A stretch of DNA of 64,000 bases from positions 186,001-250,000 of the forward strand of contig CAWCVC010000009.1 of the NCBI GenBank assembly GCA_963798805.1, given 5' to 3'. This DNA comes from CAVZCK01 sp963798805. GTDB taxonomy: Bacteria > Pseudomonadota > Alphaproteobacteria > Rhizobiales > Rhodomicrobiaceae. Shown one piece after another: positions 28,031-36,094 of this stretch. Both the position numbers and the translations under genes were made by a program. A model generated the notes under the pieces. That model did no database searches. It was not told the DNA's origin and was given only the letters and a program-made list of their open reading frames with translations. The stretch's first letter is position 1; each line of letters begins with the position of its first letter.

Positions 28031-28107
28031 CTAGTGTGGTTTTAGATCGGGAAGTCCCCTAAGAGCGGTTGCCGAAACCATGTAGGGAACTTCCCGATCA
28101 CCACACT
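28031..28107. repeat. TAGTG-ended palindromic element B (MITE-like)
   Basis: A second palindrome, 13 bases after element A. TAGTGTGGTTTTAGATCGGG on the left faces CCCGATCACCACACTA on the right; the inner bases AAGTCCC and GGGAACTT extend the pairing. The core TAGGGAACT also occurs in the palindrome at 54300-54346. It lies 60 bases upstream of the first cox gene, so it could influence that promoter or leader. Confidence 0.58.
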
Positions 28108-28166
28108 AAGACATCGCCTTCAGGCGGAGCCGAATTCACTGAATCTCTCGGGAGGAGCCTAGCCAA

Positions 28167-28652
28167 ATGCCGGAAATTTCAATGGAAGTGAATGGCAAAC
28201 CGGTGCGCGCGGAGGTCGCCGGCAATATGCTGCTATCAGATTTCCTGCGCCAGACGCTGGGGCTGACGGGTACGCATGTGGGCTGCGACACCTCCCAATG
28301 CGGCGCCTGCGTCGTTCACATGAACGGCAATTCCGTGAAGTCCTGCACTGTTCTCGCCGCTCAGGCCGGCGGCGCCAAGGTCACCACCATCGAAGGCCTG
28401 TCGAGCGGTGACCAGCTTCATCCTCTGCAGGCGGCCTTCCGCGAAGCGCATGGCCTGCAATGCGGCTTCTGCACGCCGGGCATGATCATGTCGGCGGCCG
28501 ACCTGCTCGCCAAGAATCCGAACCCGTCCGAACCCGAGATCAGAAGCTGGCTGAAGGGCAATCTGTGCCGCTGCACCGGCTACCACAACATCGTCAAGGC
28601 CGTGAAGATCGCTGCCGGTCAGATGGGCGGCCAGCGCGTCGCCGCCGAATAG
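28167..28652 (+). CDS. coxS: CO dehydrogenase-type [2Fe-2S] small subunit (CoxS-like)
   Basis: 161 residues. The cluster motifs are CDTSQCGACVVHMNGNSVKS (plant-type) and CGFCTPGMIM with GNLCRCTGYHNIV (helical domain); all eight cysteines are present. It is the electron-transfer subunit of a Mo hydroxylase of the CO dehydrogenase type. The gene is first of an operon (S, L, M order, then accessory genes). An AGGAG site (GGGAGGAGCC) precedes the start. Whether CO is the substrate depends on the large subunit, which is form II. Confidence 0.93.
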   Translation: MPEISMEVNGKPVRAEVAGNMLLSDFLRQTLGLTGTHVGCDTSQCGACVVHMNGNSVKSCTVLAAQAGGAKVTTIEGLSSGDQLHPLQAAFREAHGLQCGFCTPGMIMSAADLLAKNPNPSEPEIRSWLKGNLCRCTGYHNIVKAVKIAAGQMGGQRVAAE

Positions 28653-28691
28653 GCGTCTGGTCGGACAGAGAACAAAGCTTGGAGGAATAGA

Positions 28692-31070
28692 ATGACGGTC
28701 CAAGGTATTGGCGCAGCCGTGAAGCGGCGCGAGGATTTCCGGTTCATCAAAGGCATCGGCAAATATACGGACGACATCAACCTGCCGAACCAGACCTATT
28801 GCTACATCCTGCGCTCGCCCGTGGCACACGCCAAGATCCGCAACATCGACGTCTCGGCAGCAAAATCCGCGCCGGGCGTGCTTGCCGTATTCACCGGCGC
28901 CGATATCGACGCTTCGGGCGCTGGCGGCCTTCCCTGCGGCTGGCAGGTGACCGGCGCCGACGGCAATCCGATGAAGGAGCCGAAGCATCCGATCCTCGCC
29001 GTCGGCAAGGTGCGCCATGTCGGCGACCCGGTCGTGGCCGTGATCGCCGAAACGCTGCAGCAGGCGAAAGACGCCGCCGAGCTGGTCAATCTCGACCTCG
29101 AAGAGCTGCCCGCCGTTGTCGATATGAAGGGCGCGCTGCAAGGCGGCGATTCGGTGCATGATGAGGCAACCGACAATCTTTGCTTCGATTGGGAGCTGGG
29201 CGACAAGGCCGCCACGGATGCAGCGTTCGCCAATGCCGCGCATGTGACCAAGATCGATCTCATCAACAACCGGCTCATTCCGAATGCGATCGAGCCGCGC
29301 GCCGCGATCGGCCAATATGACATCAGCGACGATCATTACACGCTTTATACGACCAGCCAGAACCCGCATGTGATCCGGCTCTTGATGGGCGCCTTCGTGC
29401 TGTCCATACCCGAGCACAAGCTGCGCGTTTATGCGCCCGACGTTGGTGGCGGTTTCGGATCGAAGATCTATCATTATGCGGAAGAAGCACTCGTCACCTG
29501 GGCATCGAAGCGTGTCGGCCGTCCGGTGAAGTGGACCGCCGAGCGCAGCGAGTCCTTCCTGTCCGACGCGCATGGCCGCGACCACGTCACTCACGCCGAA
29601 ATGGCGTTCGACGCCAACGGCAAGGCCATCGGTCTGAAAGCTGACACGCTGGCGAATATGGGCGCTTATCTTTCAACCTTCGCGCCCTGCATTCCGACCT
29701 GGCTGCACGGGACGCTGCTTGCCGGCCAATATGCCACGCCCGCCGTTCATTGCCGAGTGAGGGCGATCTTCACCAACACCGTGCCGGTCGATGCCTATCG
29801 CGGCGCGGGCCGTCCAGAGGCGACCTACATTCTCGAGCGCCTGATGAGCAAGGCCGCGCAGGAGATGGGCAAGGATCAGGCCGAGTTGCGCCGGATGAAC
29901 TTCATCCAGCCGAACCAATTCCCCTATCAGACCCCGGTCGCAGTCGTCTACGATACGGGCGACTACGAATCGGCTCTCAACAAGGCCATCGAACTGGCGG
30001 ACTATAGCGGCTTCGAGAGCCGCCGTGCTGCGGCCAAGGCCAAGGGCAAGCTGCGCGGCATCGGCGTTTCCTCCTATATCGAGGCATGCGGCATCGCGCC
30101 GTCGAGTCTCGTCGGCGCTCTCGGCGCGCGCGCCGGTCTCTACGAGGCGGCGACCATCCGCGTGAACCCCACCGGTAGCGTCACCGTGCTGACGGGCAGC
30201 CACAGCCATGGCCAGGGCCACGAGACGACCTTCGCCCAGGTTGTTGCCGACAAGCTCGGCATCCCCATGGATAACGTCGAAATCGTCCATGGAGACACGG
30301 ACAAGATCCCGTTCGGCATGGGCACTTACGGCTCGCGCTCGCTCGCGGTCGGCGGCACCGCCATTGTCAACGCGCTCGACAAGGTGATCGCCAAGGGCAA
30401 GAAGATCGCTGCGCATCTTCTCGAAGCCTCGGAGGACGACATCACCTTCGAAAACGGCGCGTATACCGTGAAGGGCACGGACAAGTCGAAGGCGTTCGGC
30501 GAGATCGCGCTGACCGCCTATGTGCCGCACAAATATCCGATCGAGTCGCTGGAGCCGGGCTTAGAGGAGACCGCCTTCTACGACCCGAAGAACTTCACCT
30601 ATCCCGCCGGAACCTATATTTGCGAGGTGGAGATCGACCCGAAGACCGGCTTCACCGAAATCGTCTCCTTCGCCGCGGCCGACGATTTCGGCAACGTCGT
30701 CAATCCGATGATCGTCGAAGGCCAGGTTCATGGCGGTATCGCGCAAGGCGTCGGTCAGGCCATGCTGGAGAACGCCGCCTACGATGCGAACGGACAACTC
30801 TTAACCGGCTCCTATATGGACTACTGCATGCCGCGCGCGGACGATGTGCCGTCCTTCAAGGTGAGCACGCTGCCCGGAACGCCGTGTACGCACAATCCGC
30901 TCGGCGTCAAGGGATGCGGCGAGGCCGGAGCGATCGGCTCCCCGCCGGCCATCATCAACGCGATCGTCGATGCGCTGAAGGAATATGGCGTCGACCATAT
31001 GGATATGCCTGCGACGCCGGAGAAGGTCTGGCGCGCGATCAATGGCGGCACAAAGATGGCGGCGGAATAG
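28692..31070 (+). CDS. coxL: Form II CO dehydrogenase-like Mo-binding large subunit (CoxL-like)
   Basis: 792 residues. Mo cofactor motifs include GGGFGSKIYHYAEEA, GSHSHGQGHETTFAQVVADK and the catalytic Glu744 in GVKGCGEAGAIG. The signature near residue 368 is DAYRGAGRPEATY. True CO dehydrogenases (form I) have AYXCSFR with the Cu-binding Cys; AYRGAGR is the form II type. Form II enzymes are of uncertain substrate and many probably do not oxidise CO in vivo. A GGAGG site lies upstream. The gene order S-L-M differs from the M-S-L order of the classical cox cluster, which also fits form II. Confidence 0.93.
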   Translation: MTVQGIGAAVKRREDFRFIKGIGKYTDDINLPNQTYCYILRSPVAHAKIRNIDVSAAKSAPGVLAVFTGADIDASGAGGLPCGWQVTGADGNPMKEPKHPILAVGKVRHVGDPVVAVIAETLQQAKDAAELVNLDLEELPAVVDMKGALQGGDSVHDEATDNLCFDWELGDKAATDAAFANAAHVTKIDLINNRLIPNAIEPRAAIGQYDISDDHYTLYTTSQNPHVIRLLMGAFVLSIPEHKLRVYAPDVGGGFGSKIYHYAEEALVTWASKRVGRPVKWTAERSESFLSDAHGRDHVTHAEMAFDANGKAIGLKADTLANMGAYLSTFAPCIPTWLHGTLLAGQYATPAVHCRVRAIFTNTVPVDAYRGAGRPEATYILERLMSKAAQEMGKDQAELRRMNFIQPNQFPYQTPVAVVYDTGDYESALNKAIELADYSGFESRRAAAKAKGKLRGIGVSSYIEACGIAPSSLVGALGARAGLYEAATIRVNPTGSVTVLTGSHSHGQGHETTFAQVVADKLGIPMDNVEIVHGDTDKIPFGMGTYGSRSLAVGGTAIVNALDKVIAKGKKIAAHLLEASEDDITFENGAYTVKGTDKSKAFGEIALTAYVPHKYPIESLEPGLEETAFYDPKNFTYPAGTYICEVEIDPKTGFTEIVSFAAADDFGNVVNPMIVEGQVHGGIAQGVGQAMLENAAYDANGQLLTGSYMDYCMPRADDVPSFKVSTLPGTPCTHNPLGVKGCGEAGAIGSPPAIINAIVDALKEYGVDHMDMPATPEKVWRAINGGTKMAAE

Positions 31071-31087
31071 GGATAGCGGAGGAAACT

Positions 31088-31906
31088 ATGTACAATTTCA
31101 ACTATGTGCGCCCGTCATCCGTCGCCGACGCTGCCCAGGCGCTCTCGGCCGGCAGCGAAGCGACGCTGATCGCCGGCGGTCATACGCTGATCCCGACACT
31201 AAAACAGCGTCTGGCGAAGCCGAAGACCGTGGTCGATATCAGCAATATTGCCGAGCTGAAAGGCATCCGGAAGGAAGGCAACAATCTCGTCATCGGCGCG
31301 GCGACGACCCATGCGGAAGTCGCATCGAGCCCCGAGGTCCGGGCCTCGATCCCGGCGCTCGCCAAGCTCGCGGCCGGCATCGGCGACGCACAGGTCCGCC
31401 ATCGCGGCACGATCGGCGGCTCGGTTGCCAATAACGATCCGGCGGCGGACTATCCGGCAGCCGTCCTCGGTCTCGGCGCGACCATCGTCACCGACAAGAG
31501 CCAGCTCGATGCCGACAGCTTCTTCACCGGCCTGTTCTCGACGGCGCTGCAACCCGGCGAGATCATCAAGGCGATCCGCTTCCCGATCCCCGAAAAGGCC
31601 GGGTACGCCAAATTCGAGCAGCGCGCCTCGCGCTACTGTCTCGTCAGCGTCTTCGTGGCGCAGATGCCCGGCGGCATCTTCTCCTCCGGCGGCGTCCGCG
31701 TCGCGGTCTCCGGCGCCGGGCAGAACGGTGTCTTCCGCGTGCCGGAGATGGAACAAGCGCTAAAGAGCAATTTCGCGCCGTCCGCCGTTAGCGGCATCAA
31801 GGTCCCGGCGAGCGGTCTGATGAGCGATATGCATGGCGGCGCCGAATATCGCGCGGCGCTGATTACCGCAATGGCGGAGCGCGCCGTGGAAGCTGCTCTG
31901 GCATGA
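31088..31906 (+). CDS. coxM: CO dehydrogenase-type FAD-binding medium subunit (CoxM-like)
   Basis: 272 residues from the ATG at 31088, 17 bases after coxL with a GGAGG site; a longer frame overlaps coxL. It begins MYNFNYVRPSSVADAAQAL. FAD motifs are LIAGGHTLIPTLKQRLA and RGTIGGSVANNDPAADYPA, matching the AGGxS/T and TIGG loops of this family. It receives electrons from the Fe-S subunit and transfers them to a quinone or another acceptor. No [4Fe-4S] insert is present, unlike the FAD subunit of the other Mo hydroxylase in this window. Its stop overlaps the next gene (ATGA). Confidence 0.92.
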   Translation: MYNFNYVRPSSVADAAQALSAGSEATLIAGGHTLIPTLKQRLAKPKTVVDISNIAELKGIRKEGNNLVIGAATTHAEVASSPEVRASIPALAKLAAGIGDAQVRHRGTIGGSVANNDPAADYPAAVLGLGATIVTDKSQLDADSFFTGLFSTALQPGEIIKAIRFPIPEKAGYAKFEQRASRYCLVSVFVAQMPGGIFSSGGVRVAVSGAGQNGVFRVPEMEQALKSNFAPSAVSGIKVPASGLMSDMHGGAEYRAALITAMAERAVEAALA

Positions 31907-32391
31907 CGGCAGCCGGCTCGGACCTGCCTGCCAGTGCAAAGAGGGTGCAGGACGCGGCCCGCGCGATAGGGCTCGACATTGCCGTCATGGAAATAGCGGC
32001 GAGCACCCGCACCGCCGGGGATGCAGCCGCCGCTTGCCGCTGCACCGTCGCGCAGATCGTCAAGTCGCTCGTCTTTCGGGGCGCGGCAAACGGCAACCCC
32101 TATCTGATACTGGTGTCCGGTTCGAACCGCCTGAACGAAGAGGGCGTCGCTTTGATGCTGGGCGAGGCTTTGACTCGGCCCGATGCGGACTACGTTCGCG
32201 AGGTGACCGGCTTTGCCATCGGTGGCGTTCCGCCATTCGGTCCCGCTTCGCCGATGGAAGTGTTCATGGACGAGGACCTCTTGCAGTTCAACGCCGTCTG
32301 GGCGGCGGCCGGAACGCCCCGCGCGGTCTTCGCGGTGGCGCCCGGCGCTCTTGCCGATGCCGTCGCGGGCCGGATCATGAAAGTCATCTGA
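31903..32391 (+). CDS. YbaK/EbsC-family aminoacyl-tRNA deacylase
   Basis: 162 residues. Family signs are the conserved Lys in VAQIVKSLVFRG, the strand LILVSGSNRLNEE, and the FAIGGVPPFGPASPMEVFMD block, in which the GG-PPFG segment is typical of YbaK-like trans-editing proteins. Members hydrolyse mischarged Cys- or Ala-tRNA. It is embedded in the cox operon, with start and stop overlapping coxM and coxD, so it is co-expressed with the Mo hydroxylase. Similar placement is common in form II cox-like clusters; the reason is not known. Confidence 0.88.
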   Translation: MTAAGSDLPASAKRVQDAARAIGLDIAVMEIAASTRTAGDAAAACRCTVAQIVKSLVFRGAANGNPYLILVSGSNRLNEEGVALMLGEALTRPDADYVREVTGFAIGGVPPFGPASPMEVFMDEDLLQFNAVWAAAGTPRAVFAVAPGALADAVAGRIMKVI

Positions 32392-33326
32392 TGGCGGATC
32401 TGCCTTCGAACGTCGCCGAAACCCGGACGCTCCTAGCCAAGGGCGGCTATCTCGCCAGCAATGCGCTCGCGACCTCGGTCTTCCTGGCGCTGCGGCTGAA
32501 GCGCCCGCTCCTGCTCGAAGGCGAGGCGGGCGTCGGCAAGACCGAGCTGGCCAAGGTGCTGGCGGAGGTGCTGGGCCGGCCGCTGGTGCGGCTGCAATGC
32601 TATGAGGGGCTCGACCTGGCATCGGCGGCCTATGAGTGGAATCACAGCCGCCAGCTTCTACATATCCGCGTGGCCGAAGCCGGTGAGGGCGCCGATAGAG
32701 CGAGCCTCGAACGCGATATTTATAGCGCCGATTATCTGCTGAAGCGTCCGCTGTTTCAGGCGCTCGAATTGTCGGCCGAGGGCAAGAGCCCGGTTCTGCT
32801 GATCGATGAACTCGACCGGGCGGACGAGCCGTTCGAGGCGTTCCTGCTCGAAATCCTTGGCGACTATCAGATCACCATCCCAGAGCTCGGCACCATCCGC
32901 GCCAGCGAGCCGCCGATCACCATCCTGACCTCGAACCGCACTCGCGAGGTGCACGACGCCGTTCGCCGCCGCTGCTTTTATGTCTGGATCGACTATCCGA
33001 CTGCGGCGCGGGAGACCGAAATCCTGGCGCTCAAAGTGCCGGATGCGCCGGCGACGCTCACCGCGCAGGTGGTCGCCTTCGTGCAGTCGATCCGGACGAT
33101 GGACCTCTATAAGAACCCCGGCATCGCCGAGAGCATCAACTGGGCGCAGGCGCTGACCGCGCTCGATTGCGTTGCGCTGGAGCCGGAGGACGTGAATTCG
33201 ACGCTCGGGACGCTGCTGAAATATCAGGACGACATCGCCCGCATTCACGGCAGTGAGGCGGCTCGGATTCTGGAGCAGGTCAAGTCGAACGCGCGCCAGA
33301 CCGAGTTCGAGGCGAGTGGCGATTGA
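32391..33326 (+). CDS. coxD: MoxR-type AAA+ ATPase (CoxD-like)
   Basis: 311 residues from ATG 32391, in a TGATG junction with the previous gene; a longer frame lacks sense. Walker A is GEAGVGKT (residues 44-51), Walker B is VLLIDELDRADEPFEAFLLE, and sensor 1 is TSNRTREVHDAVRRRC. CoxD-type AAA+ ATPases act as chaperones that help mature the bimetallic or sulfurated Mo site of CoxL. A VWA-domain protein (CoxE) follows, the usual MoxR-VWA partner. A form II enzyme lacking the Cu site would still need cofactor sulfuration or folding help. Confidence 0.93.
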   Translation: MADLPSNVAETRTLLAKGGYLASNALATSVFLALRLKRPLLLEGEAGVGKTELAKVLAEVLGRPLVRLQCYEGLDLASAAYEWNHSRQLLHIRVAEAGEGADRASLERDIYSADYLLKRPLFQALELSAEGKSPVLLIDELDRADEPFEAFLLEILGDYQITIPELGTIRASEPPITILTSNRTREVHDAVRRRCFYVWIDYPTAARETEILALKVPDAPATLTAQVVAFVQSIRTMDLYKNPGIAESINWAQALTALDCVALEPEDVNSTLGTLLKYQDDIARIHGSEAARILEQVKSNARQTEFEASGD

Positions 33327-33368
33327 GCGTGTGAACGGACGTCTTCCACGCGCGAGAAATTACAACCA

Positions 33369-34640
33369 ATGAATAGGGATATGAGAGCAGGCGGCGATGG
33401 TGCCGAGCGCCCCTCCTCCCAGGAGCTACGCGCCAACATCGCCGCCGCGCGGGCCGACGGCGGCAAGATCGCCGCGAATATACTGCATTTCGCGCGCCTA
33501 TTGCGTAGCGCCGGCCTGCCGATCGGGCCGCAGAAGATCATCCTCGCGACTCAAGCGGTGATGGCCGCGGGCATCGAAGACCCGAAAATCCTCTATTGGA
33601 CGCTGCACAGCGTCTTCGTCACGCGGCCGTCGGAACGGGACATCTTCGCCCAGGCCTTCCACCTGATCTGGCGCGATCCCGGCTACCTCGATCAGCTTCT
33701 TTCGATCATGGTGCCGAATCCGAGTGTCGCTGCCCGTCCGCGCGATCCGATCGCGCGCCGCCTTGCCGACAGCCTGTTTCTTCGCCGCGGCGAAATGCAA
33801 ACGGTCGAGCGCGAGGAAATACAGATCGATGCGCGAGGCAGCGCCAGCGATGTCGAAACGCTGGCCGAGAAAGACTTCGAGCAGATGACTGCGGCTGAGT
33901 TGGCCCTGGCCCGCCGCGTGATTGCCGATGTCGCCATCGCGCTTGCGGAAATCCGGACGCGCCGTTTCAAGGCGACGAATGCCGGCTCCGGCGAGCGCCT
34001 TGATCTTCGCAGGATGCTGCGCGCCAGCAGCACCCAAGGTGCTCTCCTTCCTCTCTTCAAGGAACGCCGCACCCGGCGACCGCCGCTGGTCGTGCTCTGT
34101 GACATTTCCGGATCGATGGACACCTATGCGAGGCTGTTCCTGCACTTCCTCTATGCGCTGATGAACGCCCGCGAGCAGGTGCATTGCTTCCTGTTCGGCA
34201 CACGGCTGACCAACATCACCCGCGCGCTACGGAACCGCGATCCGGATGCGGCGCTTGCCAAGGTGTCGCGGCTGGTTGCCGACTGGTCCGGCGGGACGCG
34301 CATCGGCGATAGCCTGCATGCGTTCAATCGCGACTGGGCGCGCCGTGTGCTCGGGCAGAACGCCACCGTGCTGCTGTTCACGGATGGACTCGACCGCGCC
34401 GGTGGAGAGGGAATCGCCGACGCGGCGCGGCGGCTCCGCGCTTCTTCGCGGCGGCTGATCTGGCTGAATCCGCTGTTGCGCTACAGGGATTATGCGCCGC
34501 TCGCCGCAGGTGCGCGCGAGTTGCAGCGCCACGTCAGCGACCTGCGGCCCTGCCATAACCTGACGAGCCTCGCCGATCTCGCCGAAGCGCTCGCCAACCG
34601 CCCGGCGCCTTTCGGCCGTAATCATAAAAACAGCAGGTAG
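33369..34640 (+). CDS. coxE: VWA domain-containing protein (CoxE-like)
   Basis: 423 residues. The N-terminal half is helical, with HFARLLRSAGLPIGPQKIIL. A CoxE-type von Willebrand A domain begins near residue 240: the MIDAS motif DISGSMDTYARLFLHF has Asp245, SGG-TRIGDS supplies the Thr, and LLFTDGLDRAGG the later Asp. It partners the MoxR ATPase in metallocentre maturation. The stop lies 19 bases inside the end of the convergent coxG gene, so the two 3' ends overlap and could form antisense RNA. Confidence 0.93.
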   Translation: MNRDMRAGGDGAERPSSQELRANIAAARADGGKIAANILHFARLLRSAGLPIGPQKIILATQAVMAAGIEDPKILYWTLHSVFVTRPSERDIFAQAFHLIWRDPGYLDQLLSIMVPNPSVAARPRDPIARRLADSLFLRRGEMQTVEREEIQIDARGSASDVETLAEKDFEQMTAAELALARRVIADVAIALAEIRTRRFKATNAGSGERLDLRRMLRASSTQGALLPLFKERRTRRPPLVVLCDISGSMDTYARLFLHFLYALMNAREQVHCFLFGTRLTNITRALRNRDPDAALAKVSRLVADWSGGTRIGDSLHAFNRDWARRVLGQNATVLLFTDGLDRAGGEGIADAARRLRASSRRLIWLNPLLRYRDYAPLAAGARELQRHVSDLRPCHNLTSLADLAEALANRPAPFGRNHKNSR

Positions 34641-35176
34641 ATCAGAATAATCACAATGAGCAGCGCCCCCCAACCGACGATCCACATCCAGGGCGGCAAG
34701 AACGCGGTAACGGCGACCGGTTTCTCCTGCGGCTTCTCGCCGGCAAGGATCTGCTCGAAGCGGTTGAAGAACTGCCCCGCCATCATATTGGCCGTCAACT
34801 CGATCAGCCGCGAACCGATCTGCGCGAGCTTGCCCGAGACCTGTGCGTCGGCGGTCCAGGAGAGTTTCGTTCCACCGGGCGCCGGCTCGAGATTGACCCT
34901 GGCGCTGCCCTTGGCGCTGCCCGCGGCACCGCCCGAGCCCTCACCCGATAGCGTATATCCGTTCGGCGGGTTGAGATCGGTAAGCCGGACATTGCCCTGA
35001 AAGCGTGCCTGCACCGGGCCAATTCGGCTCGCGACCGTTGCGCGATAGGTATTTTCACCTAGTTTCTCGAAGCTCTCGCAGCCGGGAATCGACTGGCGCA
35101 GCACTTCGGGATCATTGAGCGCTTCCCAGACCCTCGCCTGCGGCAATGGCAGGATTTTCTCGCCCGACAGCTTCAT
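34622..35176 (-). CDS. coxG: CoxG-like SRPBCC membrane-anchored protein
   Basis: 184 residues from ATG 35176; an upstream extension to 35254 is unlikely. The SRPBCC domain begins MKLSGEKILPLPQARVWEAL, with the CoxG hallmarks LRQSIPGCESFEKLGENTYR and RFQGNVRLTDL. The C-terminus has one hydrophobic helix (WMWIVGWGALLIVIILIYLL), which anchors the protein in the inner membrane. CoxG recruits the CO dehydrogenase to the membrane or delivers quinone. It is convergent to coxE rather than in the same operon. Confidence 0.9.
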   Translation of the reverse strand: MKLSGEKILPLPQARVWEALNDPEVLRQSIPGCESFEKLGENTYRATVASRIGPVQARFQGNVRLTDLNPPNGYTLSGEGSGGAAGSAKGSARVNLEPAPGGTKLSWTADAQVSGKLAQIGSRLIELTANMMAGQFFNRFEQILAGEKPQEKPVAVTAFLPPWMWIVGWGALLIVIILIYLLFL

Positions 35177-35229
35177 GAGCGTTGATCTCCCTTCCCCTCG
35201 ATCGCGCTTGCCGCGCATTTGACACTGCG

Positions 35230-35826
35230 TCAGCTTGGCCGCAGCAGCTCCCATTGGGACTCGACCGTTGCGTAATCATTATAGCCGCAGCGCGCGATTG
35301 TTTGCGCTTTGACGACGTCGAACCGGCCGTTGGTGATGAACTCGTCTTTGATGTGGGTAGCGACGACCTGGCCGATGACCAGATATTTCTCCATCGGCCT
35401 GCCTTGCAAGTCCTTGAGCTGAACGAAGTTGACCAGCTTGCATTCGAGCGCCGCCGGGCTCTCGCCGACGAATGGCGGCCTTACCAGACGCGACGGCTCC
35501 TTGGTCAGGCCGGCGAAATCGAACTCGTTCTCGCCTTCGCGAAGATTCGCAGAGGACAGGTTCATCTGCTTGGCGAGTGGCAAGGTGGCCAGGCTGAAAG
35601 TAAACTCTCCTGTATCATGCGCGTTCCTCGCGCTGTCCTTGAGCCCCTCGCTCGAAAATCCGACCATATTTGGCCGGCTGGCGATCGCATTGAAAAAGGA
35701 ATAAGGCGCAAGATTGATCCGGCCCTCCCGGTCGATGCTGCCAATCCAGCCGATCGGCCTCGGCGCGATGATTGCCTTGAAAGGATCGAACGGCAGTCCA
35801 TGCGGGTCTTCGGCGGTATAGAACAA
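35230..35826 (-). CDS. Flavin reductase family protein
   Basis: About 198 residues from a TTG at 35826, preceded by AAGGA; this fits the usual family N-terminus (LFYTAEDPHGLPFDPFKAII). A longer in-frame version from ATG 35916 is possible. The FMN-binding split-barrel motif APRPIGWIGSIDREGRINLA is near residues 23-42, followed by SFFNAIASRPNMVGFSSEG. These proteins reduce flavin or act as FMN-dependent oxidoreductases partnering with monooxygenases. It follows coxG by 50 bases on the same strand, but this does not establish a common function. Confidence 0.85.
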   Translation of the reverse strand: MFYTAEDPHGLPFDPFKAIIAPRPIGWIGSIDREGRINLAPYSFFNAIASRPNMVGFSSEGLKDSARNAHDTGEFTFSLATLPLAKQMNLSSANLREGENEFDFAGLTKEPSRLVRPPFVGESPAALECKLVNFVQLKDLQGRPMEKYLVIGQVVATHIKDEFITNGRFDVVKAQTIARCGYNDYATVESQWELLRPS

Positions 35827-36094
35827 GACGCAATCCTTGGGAGCTTCGCAATTCGCCGCCACATTAGCGAAAATCACTGCTCGGCGCGAAGAGGATTTTC
35901 CTGGTGCGGCTTTCATCAGATGGGGGGACCACAAGCGAGCGCAAGCAAAATACCGGCAGCTCATTTCAGTGTTGAGATAAGGTGATAGCAGCATTGACTA
36001 CGACGCATGCTGGTCCCACCTTCGCATTCGGCACAAAGCACGCCATATCTGCTCTCGACGCCCCGTTCGCGGGACGCGCCTTTCAAGGACCATC

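Noticed and set aside
28692..31070. True aerobic CO dehydrogenase (form I)
   Set aside because: The active-site loop is AYRGAGR, lacking the AYXCSFR Cys needed for the Mo-Cu site.
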